DNA of 64,000 nt, from the NCBI RefSeq assembly GCF_026262505.1, contig NC_067203.1:1798001-1862000 (forward strand). The letters are read 5' to 3'. The first letter of the stretch is position 1, and the number at the start of each line of letters is the position of its first letter. The DNA is from Trichomonas vaginalis G3 (lineage: Eukaryota > Parabasalia > Trichomonadida > Trichomonadidae). Below the pieces are notes generated by a model. That model saw only the letters and a list, made by a program, of their open reading frames with translations. It had not been told where the DNA came from and did no database searches. The position numbers and the translations under genes were made by a program. Shown here piece after piece: positions 1-9,753 of the stretch.

Positions 1-350
1 ATGATCTCCTGAACTTTGGTGATGATATGCTTTGAGATAATTTATGATATCAAAACGATTACTAAATCTTCAAAAAAAAAAGTCATCTCTATCTTACTAA
101 ATATTGACGAACTCTACCATATTCTTCTGGAAATCATGGAGATCACCAACATTTGCCTCAATTTATCCCTACGTGACCATAAACTTTTCCAAATTCATAT
201 CCAATAATAAATTTCTGATACTCAAATAAAACTTTGAAAATCCGAAAATCTATTCTACATCAGAAATCAAATATACCACTGCAAAACTCGAAGTTGAATA
301 AAATATTGGATGTTTAAAATTTAATTGTAAAGTGACGGTTTATACAAAGG
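1..350. other. AT-rich sequence, no gene seen
   Basis: No convincing coding sequence is visible on either strand. If the DM10 gene that starts at 351 is the tail of a longer gene, its missing 5' part should lie here, but I see no DM10-like sequence in any frame. Confidence 0.5.
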
Positions 351-854
351 ATGGACAGAGAAGCGAAGGTGACATTTCAGTCTAAGCTCATCACCCCAAA
401 TCAGGAAGATAAGCAGCGCATTTTCCTCCTTACATATTTTGTGAATACAAAAGAAATTTCTATCCAGAAGGCAGATCTCCATGCACTTCACAAGCACACC
501 CATACTATTCACGCGGTAAAATCACAAATCCAGCAGTCCAAGGACCATACGAGCCCAAAGATTTCTATGTGCTCCACAATTACAGCTCTTGGACGTAAAT
601 TCTATCTTACAGACGCATCACAAGCAACACTTGAATTTATGGAACTTCACTGCGATTTATTCCCAATGTGCGATCTTAATAATGCTATTGATTATGTTAA
701 GGAGACAGGAAAAGCCGCAAATCTTAAGAAGGCCTTCCAAGCAAGAGATGACAGAGGGAAGGGCTTCATTCCAGTACAATACGCTCAAGAAATATTAGAT
801 TCTGCTCGTATAAGAGCCTCAATTTGTTTTGACAATCTTACGCAGATTCGATGA
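351..854 (+). CDS. DM10-domain protein with EF-hand-like tail (EFHC/RIB72-like), possibly a fragment
   Basis: The 167-residue product resembles one DM10 domain of axonemal doublet-microtubule proteins (EFHC1/EFHC2, RIB72). Residues about 5-105 read as that domain: an opening with TPNQEDKQRIFLLTYF, then GRKFYLTDASQATLEFM, which matches the usual G-x-x-F-x-L-T-D-A-x-x-x-T-L-x-Y-M block. Residues about 122-150 (LKKAFQARDDRGKGFIPVQY) look like an EF-hand. Family members usually carry three DM10 domains and several hundred residues, so this is either a one-domain paralogue or the 3' remnant of a larger gene; an in-frame stop lies 15-18 bases before the ATG. A role in flagellar axonemes is inferred from the family and fits a flagellate. 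Confidence 0.65.
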   Translation: MDREAKVTFQSKLITPNQEDKQRIFLLTYFVNTKEISIQKADLHALHKHTHTIHAVKSQIQQSKDHTSPKISMCSTITALGRKFYLTDASQATLEFMELHCDLFPMCDLNNAIDYVKETGKAANLKKAFQARDDRGKGFIPVQYAQEILDSARIRASICFDNLTQIR

Positions 855-931
855 GAAGGGAATTTGACTTCGGCACCCTCTCACAGTATCTTTAGATTTA
901 CTTGCTAAATAAACAAAAAATTATTGTAAAA

Positions 932-1961
932 TTAACAAAAAAAGTTTAAAACACATTTTATTGAAATGAAAGAAGAAGAAAAAAATTTTTTTTCAAATTT
1001 CGAAATTAAATTCAGCTCGAAAAATGAATCTGGATCAAACTCATCTTCATGATGGAACCGAATCGGGTCATCAAACATTGACTTTTGTTCTGGATCTCCG
1101 CCGTTTTGATCATCATTATCGTCATCAATTTTCGGAATTTCGATCGGAATATGTCCTGCTGGCCTCCATTTATTCCTAATATTTGGGCATTGGAATGAAG
1201 TTCCTCTGCGGAGGTGGCGGAGGCGGTGGAGGTACATATGAATTAAATTGTGGGAAAGTTTGAGGATTGTGGCTCGGAAATGTACGCCGTGATGGCAATA
1301 TGCCGTATTTTGCTCTAGATAAATGTAAAAATACGTCTGTTCGTCGTGATAATTCTCTCGAAATTGAACGTCGTGTAATTAGCTTTCTCGACGCTGGAAA
1401 GACATAAGTATCGATGTATTTCTTCTACTGTTGCTCCCTCTTGAAATGGTTCAAAAGCAGATAAAATTGCATGACATAAATTGTCGAATTCTTTTCGTAA
1501 TGGCAGTGGCTGATTAATAAACCACCATGTTCCGTTTTCATGTTGAGCAAATTCGTCTTGATGTTCTGCTAAAAATCGATCAAATAAAGGTTTATGTGCT
1601 CCGGTTAAATCGGTCGTTCGACAAACTGTTCGGTTGTCATGGGACCATTCGTTGTAAGCATCTGCTCTATTGATGCTGCTATCGCACCGTCACTAATGAA
1701 GGTTGGATTGTTAGGACGAATAGCCCAGAGGCAAGTTCTGGGTGGACCTGCACGTACAAATAAATCTGAACTTGATAAGGTACTAGAAATACGTCTCCGA
1801 GCAATTGTTGAGGTTGGTATAATTCCTTGGGTTTTTGAATTGACAAATAAATCTGGTTTTGATAGTACTTCACATATCTTGTCTAGACTTAGCAATGAAG
1901 TTTGCTCTTGGCGAAAGGCAAACGAAATTGCATCGCATAATGTATCAAAAGTATGCTCCAT
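932..1961 (-). pseudogene. Frame-shifted host gene with tandem winged-helix-like domains
   Basis: Coding-like sequence runs on the minus strand through three or four reading-frame segments. The first, from the ATG at 1961 to a stop at 1605, has LCDAISFAF and RRRISSTLSSSDLFVRAG. The next frame, about 1610-1410, repeats the pattern (FDNLCHAILSAF). A third frame, about 1400-1190, holds SISRELSRRTDVFLHLSRA and a proline run (VPPPPPPPPQRN). An acidic tail, about 1190-1010, follows in a fourth. The repeating helix-helix-strand pattern suggests tandem winged-helix DNA-binding folds; this is inference from pattern only. Three shifts in 1 kb mean a decayed gene or indel errors in the assembly. Confidence 0.5.
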
Positions 1962-3147
1962 ATAATGATAATTTTTTTTTTGAAACTATTTTTTTTTCTC
2001 TTTACAAAATCGGATTTATTTTTATTTCTACACCGTATAGGAAATGAATGTCACAACAAATTATTGACAATAAAAACAAAATTTCAGGGAAATGAATTTT
2101 GAGAGAAATCCCAATGAATTCAATTTTGAATTACCCTATAATTTTATGAATATGGCACTTTTCGTCGATTTTCAAAGAATTAAATCGCTTCTATCTCAAT
2201 AACTAATAAACATATAAGATTTTTGAAAGTATATATATAGTGTACTACATCTCAGATATTATTAATATGTATTAGAAAGAATAATATATTGGATTTTGAT
2301 ATCACAAAATGACTTTTCAATTTATTGTAGTTCCTCACAGAGTTGAGATTCTACAAAATTCTTTGCAGATAATTTATGAAGGGATGATAGACTAACGAAC
2401 CATAGATACATGAATTGAAAATAAAAAAATCAATTAAATATGAACCTTCATAAACCGTTTAAGAAACTTTAAAAACTATTCTTTATTGTTTATTTTGGAC
2501 AAAGTTTAATATGATTGTGTTTATTGGACAATAATCGAGTAACGAAAAAATATAACATTTATCTATAAAGTGAAAATTTAGAGGTATATTTCGTAAGATT
2601 CTTCCTCTCTGATTACAAGAACTATTATGAGCTATCAATCTAATGAAAGAGAGCAGATTTGGCCGTAATGAAAATGCAATACTTCGAAAATCAATGCAAA
2701 AAAGATTAATTTGTTAGAAACAATCGACTATGACACTGAATTCTAAGAGCAAACGTTTACATTAGGATATTTGATCATTTCCAAATATTGCAAAATTGCA
2801 TTTAACAAGTTAAGGAGAATACTATATTAACCGTGTTGTAAGGAAATATAACAATTTTAAAGATTTTGCGACAGAATTTGAAAAAATATGAAAATCAGAT
2901 ATATAAAAATTGAATAAAATAACATTATGATGGAATATAAGTAGATGAGCTATTAATGCTTCTATGATTTAAAATTGAGTAGTAATGAAATAGAATTTCG
3001 ATTAAAAAAATTAATGTAATCGTATGAAAGCTTTGATCCTAATAATTAATATTCGCAAATATTTTAACCTACTAATAAAATTCTGATTATATTAAGATAT
3101 TTTAAAAATGAGATTCCAAATTGAATGGTGATGAGATGAAAATTTTT
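1962..3147. other. Intergenic AT-rich sequence up to the gap
   Basis: No open frame or repeat with recognisable content is visible. The stretch ends in the assembly gap. Confidence 0.6.
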
Positions 3148-3172
3148 NNNNNNNNNNNNNNNNNNNNNNNNN
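3148..3172. other. Assembly gap (25 Ns)
   Basis: Twenty-five consecutive unknown bases. Linkage between the first 3.1 kb and the rest rests on scaffolding. Confidence 0.99.
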
Positions 3173-3190
3173 CACAGCCTTGTAGCTTAT

Positions 3191-3219
3191 ATCGGCGCGC
3201 AGCGAAGCTGCGCGCCGAT
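3191..3219. repeat. GC-rich perfect hairpin just outside Polinton 1
   Basis: A 13-bp perfect stem (ATCGGCGCGCAGC with its complement) closes a GAA loop. It is strikingly GC-rich for this window and sits about 115 bp outside the left end of Polinton 1. Confidence 0.85.
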
Positions 3220-3332
3220 AGAACGCGTATATATAATACAAAACTTGCTGCACTTTTTTCGCCGTCTTTAATTAAATCAAATTAGCTATCTAAATTTCAT
3301 ATTTTCGTGACTTATTTTTGACCATTTTCGGT

Positions 3333-3371
3333 AGTAGTAGATGAGTGCGGGTTGTGTGACTTTTTTTGTAA
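3333..3371 (+). repeat. Polinton 1 left terminal inverted repeat
   Basis: Begins AGTAGTAGATGAGTG and runs into GTGTGACTTTTTTTGTAA. About four fifths of it matches the reverse complement of 20872-20912. Confidence 0.75.
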
Positions 3372-3484
3372 CATCTATATATAGACGATGCATTAAAATA
3401 TTTATATACTAAACACATTAAAAAATTAACATTAATTTTAAAATAATTTATTTTTTTATCTTTTATAAAAGAAGCTATATATAG

Positions 3485-4072
3485 ATGATGTCAGATATTC
3501 CGCGATTAATTAAACATTGTTTAAATCCTGAATGGGTTAAACTTCAATTTAAAAATGAAGATTGTGAATTATTAAATGAATATGAAAGCCAAAATAAGCT
3601 AATGAGGTATAAATATAATGATAAAGAATATTTAATTTCATGGAATCAATGGAGTCATAATCAAAGACCTCATAAACGAGAAGAAGAAATTGAAAATAAT
3701 GAAATGGAAATCATTGATGACATTCAAGAGGATGGAATTCCTAAATTTTGTAGAAAAACCTTTAGGACTAAGTTAGGAGCATATAAACGTAGAGTATTAA
3801 ATCCTGAATATCTTAAACATCAATTTAAAAAGGAAGACTGTGAATTATTAAACGCTAATGAATATGAAAATGCTAAATCAAAACTGAGATATAAATATAT
3901 TGGAAGTGATGAAAGGTGTAAAGATAAAGATAAAGTTTATTCAGTTTCATATAATAACTGGCACACGTTAGGGATAAGAAAACATTTAGGAGATTATGGG
4001 AAATGTTCTGAATTCTTCAAATCTAGTATATACGAGAGAGTAAAAGAAATCAGATATAATTATCATTCATGA
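3485..4072 (+). CDS. Two-module protein resembling DNA-binding modules of homing nucleases
   Basis: A 195-residue protein made of two copies of one module: L-N-P-E-[WY]-x-K-x-[QH]-F-K-[NK]-E-D-C-E-L-L-N, then K-x-[ML]-R-Y-K-Y and S-[WY]-N-x-W (residues about 12-60 and 95-160). Phage and giant-virus homing endonucleases carry similar strand-turn modules (C-x-L-L-S...K-L-x-Y-x-C...S-x-x-W) that grip DNA. No nuclease motif is visible here. The gene lies between the left terminal repeat and the inner inverted repeat, a spot with no counterpart at the right end. Its start lacks the TAAATG-like context of its neighbours. Together this suggests a later passenger. Function is inferred. Confidence 0.55.
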   Translation: MMSDIPRLIKHCLNPEWVKLQFKNEDCELLNEYESQNKLMRYKYNDKEYLISWNQWSHNQRPHKREEEIENNEMEIIDDIQEDGIPKFCRKTFRTKLGAYKRRVLNPEYLKHQFKKEDCELLNANEYENAKSKLRYKYIGSDERCKDKDKVYSVSYNNWHTLGIRKHLGDYGKCSEFFKSSIYERVKEIRYNYHS

Positions 4073-4075
4073 ATG

Positions 4076-4149
4076 AAAAATAAACTTTAAAAATTCATGT
4101 CTTACATTTTTTGAATAATTTATTTTTTTAATTCGTATGAAAATGAGTG
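4076..4149 (+). repeat. Inner inverted repeat of Polinton 1, left copy
   Basis: Seventy-four bases identical by eye to the reverse complement of 20611-20684. It ends in the first codons of an inward-pointing gene (GTATGAAAATGAGTG), so both ends of the element carry the same promoter and gene start. Confidence 0.9.
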
Positions 4150-4615
4150 AATCAAAATTCGTGACTGTGAATCAATTAATGAATAAACTTTCACCAATTC
4201 TCACCCATGTTAAACAAGTAGACGTTTATTTCGATGATTATAGTAGAAAGTTTATATTTATAAAGGTAAGTTTAATATTAAACCTATTGCTTTTGCATTT
4301 GATGGTAAATTAATCGAAAATTCAAAAATTTGGGAATTAATTCCGGATATTGAATTTATAACAAATATTAAGGATAAGTGGTTTAAACAACAAAACCTTT
4401 TCACTAAAGTTCTTTGTAGATTAATGATTAAAACTGAGGAAAAAGAATTTAACGGATTTAAATATCATCCATGTAAAATTTTAGAACTTGGTAACGAAAA
4501 ACTTCAGAAAAAATTAAACGAAAGACTATCAAAAGATAAAGTTGAAAGAGTAAATAAACTCACTAAAGGTAATGATGATGAAGATGAATTTGATGAGTTC
4601 AACATTGAACTTTAA
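4143..4615 (+). pseudogene. Broken Polinton 1 gene starting in the inner repeat
   Basis: Coding-like sequence starts at the ATG inside the inner repeat and ends with a 63-residue open stretch (4424-4615) rich in Lys and Glu with an acidic end (DDEDEFDEFNIEL). I do not recognise the family. It is one of the broken parts of the element. Confidence 0.5.
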
Positions 4616-4619
4616 GAAA

Positions 4620-4847
4620 CTAATGATTATTTGAATTTATGAAATCAATTATTTGATTCATTCTTTCTTCAATAATTTCTATTCTTTTTGTTAAATCATC
4701 TATTTTCATTAATGAGGTGATTCTTGATTGAGGAATAGATTTTAAACTAACAACACCTTTTATTTTTGAAATTTTGAATCCATGACCCTCCGGGTCTTGG
4801 ACTCTGTCCTCAACTTTAAACATTTTATTCAATTTACATGTTGTCAA
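4620..4847 (-). CDS. Small Polinton 1 protein, coiled-coil end (fossil part)
   Basis: A 75-residue open stretch. The C-terminal half (LMKIDDLTKRIEIIEERM and on) is a likely coiled coil. Coding-like minus-strand sequence continues upstream to an ATG near 5014 with an acidic region (NETEEEEINESENV), so the gene as a whole is broken. It converges with the gene at 4143-4615. A double hairpin (4784-4809) lies inside it. Confidence 0.4.
   Translation of the reverse strand: MTTCKLNKMFKVEDRVQDPEGHGFKISKIKGVVSLKSIPQSRITSLMKIDDLTKRIEIIEERMNQIIDFINSNNH
4784..4809. repeat. Double-hairpin element, copy 1
   Basis: GACCC-TCC-GGGTC followed after 2 nt by GGAC-TCT-GTCC: two adjacent perfect hairpins with 3-nt loops, lying inside a coding-like stretch. 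Confidence 0.8.
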
Positions 4848-5081
4848 TTCTTCAAATAATTTTTTATTATTAGCATAATAGTCATTAAATTCTCAACAGA
4901 TGAAAAAATTTTTATTTCAGTAATTGGTTTAACAACGTTTATTTTTTGTTGAACATTTTCACTTTCATTTATTTCTTCCTCCTCTGTTTCATTTATTTTT
5001 AAAATCGGTTTCATTTATCATTAAATAAAAAATTAGAATATAAGTGATGAAATATATTTTTTAATTAATATTAAATCAGAG

Positions 5082-5315
5082 ATGGCGGCAGGATTCTTTA
5101 AAAAATTATGGGAAGGAATTAAGAAAGCTGCAAGTTGGGTTCATCAAAAGATTATTAAACCCGTTGCAAACTTTTTGGCACCAGTAGCGAAAACGGCAGG
5201 AACTATCATAGGAGGAGTATTAGGTGCTAAAGCAGGTAATCCGGCGATGGGAGCACAAGCAGGTAACGCAGTTGGTGGAATTGCTGAAGGAATACTTAAT
5301 AAAATAGGGGGTTAG
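5082..5315 (+). CDS. Small amphipathic, glycine/alanine-rich protein (minor-virion-protein candidate)
   Basis: Seventy-seven residues. Residues 1-34 (MAAGFFKKLWEGIKKAASWV and on) form a Trp/Lys amphipathic helix like membrane-active peptides. Residues 35-77 are Gly/Ala-rich with a likely transmembrane-type stretch (TAGTIIGGVLGAKAG). Polinton 2 has similar proteins at 48374-48790 and 51952-52194. A role like adenovirus protein VI or another membrane-lytic virion protein is inference. The next gene, on the opposite strand, begins with the same ten residues. Confidence 0.65.
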   Translation: MAAGFFKKLWEGIKKAASWVHQKIIKPVANFLAPVAKTAGTIIGGVLGAKAGNPAMGAQAGNAVGGIAEGILNKIGG

Positions 5316-5383
5316 TGGAAAAATAAATAAATATTATTTTTATCTTAGTATCGGTTGTAGTCGATAAACCTTATCTCCTTTAT

Positions 5384-5545
5384 TTAATACTTCCTTACCG
5401 GAACATTTGCTATTTGTTCAGCAACGTCACTAATTGCTTCTTTATTCTTAAATATCCAATTTGCTCCTTTCTTAATCCCTTCCCAAACTTTATGCGCTCC
5501 TCTTTTTACTTTATCCCACAGTTTCTTAAAGAATCCTGCAGCCAT
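5384..5545 (-). CDS. Paralogue of the amphipathic protein, opposite strand
   Basis: Fifty-three residues starting MAAGFFKKLWDKVKRGAHKV. The first ten residues equal those of the gene at 5082-5315, and a WEGIKKGA block also recurs. It lacks the Gly/Ala-rich second half. The two genes converge tail to tail with about 70 bp between stops, so an inverted duplication followed by divergence is the simplest reading. Confidence 0.7.
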   Translation of the reverse strand: MAAGFFKKLWDKVKRGAHKVWEGIKKGANWIFKNKEAISDVAEQIANVPVRKY

Positions 5546-5613
5546 AGTTGATTATTTCATTAAAATTAAAAATTCATTTTCATCTTTTAATTTTGATTTT
5601 TTTTTAATAATAA

Positions 5614-6747
5614 ATGACGACTAACTATTTAGTGCCAAACACTAAACCGATTAATGGAAATGTATTTCATTCATTCGAAAAGATAAATGAAATATTCGCA
5701 AAGAATGATGGAAGAAGATATTATAGAGAACTTGAAAGTTCATGCTATGACTCTGATGCTCCATATTTTGATGATAAACAAACTCATTTAAGAATTACAA
5801 ATCCGGCTCATGATGTGAACCAATTAGGTGACACATATATTAAACGCAAAGTTAAAGCAACTCTAGTTTCAAATAAAGCTTTCACATGTGATGCCGCTTT
5901 TAAATGCATGCGTTTATTCGTTGGTTACAAATCATCAAATCAAAGCTTTAAGCAATTAGAAGTAGAAACCGAAAGAGGTGATGCTGGTTATCTTCAGATG
6001 GATTGCGCCCGTGAATCTTTCGCATTTGCAACATATAAACCAAAATCAGAAAGGAAAGTTAAAAAGTTTGTTCATTCGTTATATAATAATGTTCAAAAAT
6101 ATGATAACTCAGTATGTGGTAAATATATTGACCCTTCAGAAGTTTTCAAGAAAGCAAATGAAGAAGTTGATGTCACTTTTGATATGATTATTCCGGTAAA
6201 TGATTTGTTAGCATTTCAGGCGTTCGATGATTATCCTAAATCATTTGGTGAAATCATTCTTAAATATTATGTTTTCAGGGATACTTTAGTATTTTGTCAG
6301 GTTGACCCGTTAAGAGTTGCTGATTTACAAAATTACGTTTATGAAAAGATAACTGATGAAAATTATGAAAAGATTATGAATCATGTTTATAAATATGATC
6401 GCAAATTCCAACAAATCGGACTTCCTGCCAAATTAATTACAAGCTTAGCCGCTACATCTGCTGACGCAACAGTTGAAGACGTTATTATTTCATGCACAAA
6501 GATGGAAGTTTTAGAGGATAAATGCATTACACCAGGATACGGTTTAATTGAAGAATCAGTTAAAGCAATACCACGTTTATTTAGTAAGGAAGATCCATTC
6601 ATGATTCCAGCTCAACATATTGACGTTCGTTCACTAAATGGAGGTTGCATCACTCCTGAAGGTATTAGCTCAGATTTCTCATACGCTCTTCATAATGTTA
6701 CAGATGTTGTGTTTTTCCGAAGAATGCAATGCAAAGAACGGTTTTAG
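5614..6747 (+). CDS. Major capsid protein region, Polinton 1 (fossil)
   Basis: An open stretch of 377 residues with the look of a double-jelly-roll Polinton capsid protein: long beta-rich segments, no signal peptide, and position directly before the packaging ATPase. Coding-like sequence goes on to about 7246, giving a gene region of about 1.6 kb, close to the summed length of the capsid parts in Polinton 2. The gene is broken. It starts at a TAAATG-type context. The assignment rests on position, size and general character rather than a diagnostic motif. Confidence 0.6.
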   Translation: MTTNYLVPNTKPINGNVFHSFEKINEIFAKNDGRRYYRELESSCYDSDAPYFDDKQTHLRITNPAHDVNQLGDTYIKRKVKATLVSNKAFTCDAAFKCMRLFVGYKSSNQSFKQLEVETERGDAGYLQMDCARESFAFATYKPKSERKVKKFVHSLYNNVQKYDNSVCGKYIDPSEVFKKANEEVDVTFDMIIPVNDLLAFQAFDDYPKSFGEIILKYYVFRDTLVFCQVDPLRVADLQNYVYEKITDENYEKIMNHVYKYDRKFQQIGLPAKLITSLAATSADATVEDVIISCTKMEVLEDKCITPGYGLIEESVKAIPRLFSKEDPFMIPAQHIDVRSLNGGCITPEGISSDFSYALHNVTDVVFFRRMQCKERF

Positions 6748-7270
6748 AAAATCCAATGCTTCGAGGTCTTCAGGTCACTATAGATTCCAGAAACTTCCCC
6801 GATCAAGCGATGACCACAGTGGGACATATTCTTTACACGTATGCTTCAAGCTTCTGATTTAGATGGAGTGAATGAATGCACAGAAGAATACGAGGACTCA
6901 TTAACTAGACCACTGAATGATGATATGGCACGCCATTAGCTAGAACATGGAAAGACCAAACTTCATTCTTATGCACTATTCCAGTTCAACGTGATGGAGC
7001 GGGTATATTCTTTGATGGATTAGAAACTTTCAACTCACAAGTTACAGTACAAGTGAAAGCTTATCCAATCATTCAGGGTGAAAATGACACTTACTGTTCA
7101 AAGTGACAAATCCTCCTCAGGTTTGGTTTACTAGGACTACATATTGGACATGGACACCGGATGAAGGTTTGAAATATCATCCAACAGGTACACCACCGCA
7201 GTATAGAAGTTCATATGATGAAATATTGATGAATAGAAATGTTTAAAATTATAAATTTATTTTTGATTAA

Positions 7271-8098
7271 ATGGATTTAAATTCATCCACCCCTTATGAA
7301 GAATTAGCAGGAGTATATAATACATACGTAGATGATATGATTAATGAAGCATTGAGTGATAATAGAAATGCTCTATCTAAGGAAAAATTAATGAAAATTC
7401 CATATTCTGAATGTTACTTAAATTCAATCACTGCAGCAATTGGTAAACAAAATAAAGGTAAAACATTAACGATATTAAAACAAATTATCATTATTGCTAA
7501 CACTTCACCCTATTCACATGTGTTAATTTATATCAACCGTTCAGGTTCACCTTCAGATGATACATTTGAATCTTTAAAGCATTTAATCAAAATTCCAATT
7601 ATTTATTTATCACAAGAAGAAGCAGAAGATTATTTAAAAAACTTTGTAATGTATAAAGAATTATATAATACAATCAAGAAGCAAGGATTAGAGGATAAAA
7701 TTATTGATAAACAACGGGATGAATTATTTGAAACACTTTCTATTTCAAATTTTGATAGAGAATTTTTGCATTCACTCATTTTTCTAGATGATGCGGTGAA
7801 ATCAAAACTAATAACTAATGAGAAATCATATTTTAATCAATTATTAACTCAATGTCGACACATTCAGTGTTCATTCTTCATGGCTGTTCAATACTTTAAA
7901 GCATTAAGCACAAACATTAAATCAAACCTGTCCACCCTTTTCATTTTCAGTGGTTTTAGTCGTCAACAGTTGAACGTTATGCTTTATCAAGTGAATTTAC
8001 CAATGAGCATTAATGAACTTTACACACAATATCAACAATTAGGAGAACATGGAAAAATAATAGTTGATTTAAATAAAGGTTCCATTAAATTCGAATAA
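7271..8098 (+). CDS. A32-like genome-packaging ATPase, Polinton 1
   Basis: A 275-residue P-loop ATPase. The Walker A region (GKQNKGKTLTILKQ) is near residue 58, and Walker B (HSLIFLDDAV) near residue 176, followed by a Gln/Ser region before the C-terminal strands. Length and spacing fit the FtsK/HerA-type packaging ATPases of Polintons, adenovirus-like and giant viruses, which drive DNA into the capsid. Its counterpart in Polinton 2 is at 39173-39865. It looks whole, starts at TTAAATG and lies about 25 bp after the capsid region. Confidence 0.8.
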   Translation: MDLNSSTPYEELAGVYNTYVDDMINEALSDNRNALSKEKLMKIPYSECYLNSITAAIGKQNKGKTLTILKQIIIIANTSPYSHVLIYINRSGSPSDDTFESLKHLIKIPIIYLSQEEAEDYLKNFVMYKELYNTIKKQGLEDKIIDKQRDELFETLSISNFDREFLHSLIFLDDAVKSKLITNEKSYFNQLLTQCRHIQCSFFMAVQYFKALSTNIKSNLSTLFIFSGFSRQQLNVMLYQVNLPMSINELYTQYQQLGEHGKIIVDLNKGSIKFE

Positions 8099-8138
8099 CT
8101 TTTTATAATTAATTTTTATTTTTTATTTATAATTAAAC

Positions 8139-9038
8139 ATGACAGAAATTGCAAATCTTCTACAGGTTCCATTAAAACAAGGAACAAACAAAAAGGGTGC
8201 ATATAATAGAACTATGAAAGTTCCAGACGGAATGAAAGAATTAGTCCACATTGTTGCCGGTCTTCAAAAGGATGTTAAACAAATGAGAAACGTTTTAACA
8301 TTACCAGAAGCTCAAGCATATGCCAAACGTCACGGACCAAATTGGGAAGCACACGAAGCAGACATTACGGGTCCAAATGGAAAACCTGATGGAATAAATG
8401 AAGTTTTCGTTACTGATGGTCAAGGAAATATTAAAGTCATAAATGGGTATAAATTAACAATGACGGATTATCCTAAACGTAAAGCATATAATGAACATTA
8501 TCCTATGCAATTTGATGAAAATGGAAAAGCTGTTAAACAATACATTGGAGAAGGTGAAAATGGTCCAATTAATTCATACCGTCATAATCCATATTCTTAC
8601 TTCAATGAAGAATTAAATGCTATTGAAGAGGGACCGGATGGATTACCACGATATTCTAACCAGTTTGATGGTCAATATGCAAATTTAAGACCTGAAATTC
8701 CAGCTAAGAAATTCTTTAAAGTTGCTTTATTCGATCCAGTTTTCGCAAATGTTAAAGATGAACTTAAACAGCAATTCCAACCAATTATAGTAGCAAGAAT
8801 TGCATCAGGTGCTTTATCTCAAGCATTCAAAGATTTAATTAAGAAACCATTATATCAGCAACGAGGTTTAACTTATGATTTAGTTAAGGAATCAGATAAA
8901 AGAAAATTTGAGAAATCAGATGATTATAAGAATGCAATTAATGAATATATTCGGTCTATTAATTTCGATGAAAATGCTAAAAATCAACTTCATGAACAAA
9001 TACAGGAAATAATAGATTCAAAAGTTCCAGCAAAATAA
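8139..9038 (+). CDS. Conserved Polinton 1 protein, function unknown
   Basis: A 299-residue intact frame without a motif I can name. A hydrophilic centre ([20 protein letters not shown] and [19 protein letters not shown]) has the feel of a conserved virion or DNA-binding domain. The C-terminal third is helical and charged. No clear relative is seen in Polinton 2. It follows the ATPase by about 40 bp and points the same way. Confidence 0.6.
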   Translation: MTEIANLLQVPLKQGTNKKGAYNRTMKVPDGMKELVHIVAGLQKDVKQMRNVLTLPEAQAYAKRHGPNWEAHEADITGPNGKPDGINEVFVTDGQGNIKVINGYKLTMTDYPKRKAYNEHYPMQFDENGKAVKQYIGEGENGPINSYRHNPYSYFNEELNAIEEGPDGLPRYSNQFDGQYANLRPEIPAKKFFKVALFDPVFANVKDELKQQFQPIIVARIASGALSQAFKDLIKKPLYQQRGLTYDLVKESDKRKFEKSDDYKNAINEYIRSINFDENAKNQLHEQIQEIIDSKVPAK

Positions 9039-9070
9039 AAGTTTAAATATATTTTTTTATTCGAATATAA

Positions 9071-9292
9071 ATGAGAAGACGTTTCACTAGTCAAAAGAAC
9101 ACTAACGCAAAAGCAGAGATTACGGTTGGTTATAACGTAAATGATGATAAATCACGAATTATTCAAAATGTTAAAGTTAATGTTAGTCCTGAATTAACAA
9201 GGTCAGCAACTCAACCAAATTTATTAACTCGTGACTTACCGAAGAATGAGGAGAAGAAAAAAAGAAGATGGAGACCCAATCATTTTATCTGA
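9071..9292 (+). CDS. Small basic protein, Polinton 1 (fossil part)
   Basis: Seventy-three residues, strongly basic at both ends (MRRRFTSQK; KKKRRWRP), starting at ATAAATG. It may be a nucleic-acid-binding or packaged protein. It overlaps the next frame by a few codons. Confidence 0.4.
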   Translation: MRRRFTSQKNTNAKAEITVGYNVNDDKSRIIQNVKVNVSPELTRSATQPNLLTRDLPKNEEKKKRRWRPNHFI

Positions 9293-9753
9293 ACCTGGTA
9301 AAGAACCTGTTGAAATTCCCACTTATCCAACATACCCCCCACTCTGATAACCCAGGAATCTACGATTACAGTCGCAATGCGCCATATAAAATAGACATTA
9401 ATTCTGAATTAATGAAAATTTACCGTGATATCATAACTGATAATTATGATTCAATAATAAATTTAATTGACCAATCCGGTTTAATTATTTTACCTTATGA
9501 ATCATTAATTCACATTATCGCCATTCTTTGTGATGTTCAAGATTCAGACGTGAAGATTCAATTTTTCATAGATGATGAGGTTTCATGCTGCGGAACAGTT
9601 GCAAAAATAAATCCTATAAAGGATATTAGCACAATTAAGATATCAAAGAACGGAACAACAACTGAACTTCATTTAACATATAATGATATTTATAATAAAA
9701 TAGTTGATGAATATAAAATATCACTTGAAAAATTCTTTGTTAAGGCTATTTAA
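9268..9753 (+). CDS. CCG-motif conserved protein, Polinton 1 (fossil part)
   Basis: A 161-residue frame. Its second half (SLIHIIAILCDV...EVSCCGTVAKINPIKDISTI...LHLTYNDI) lines up with the C-terminal half of the Polinton 2 protein at 36001-36581 (EVLKELLKLLTE...IACCGVSYNVIDKI...LNLKYSFPDV). The shared CCG and flanking strands make these orthologues. Function is unknown. In both elements the gene stands next to the penton-like candidate. Confidence 0.55.
   Translation: METQSFYLNLVKNLLKFPLIQHTPHSDNPGIYDYSRNAPYKIDINSELMKIYRDIITDNYDSIINLIDQSGLIILPYESLIHIIAILCDVQDSDVKIQFFIDDEVSCCGTVAKINPIKDISTIKISKNGTTTELHLTYNDIYNKIVDEYKISLEKFFVKAI

Noticed and set aside
16-207. 63-residue frame at the window start
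   Set aside because: No motif, chance AT-rich frame.
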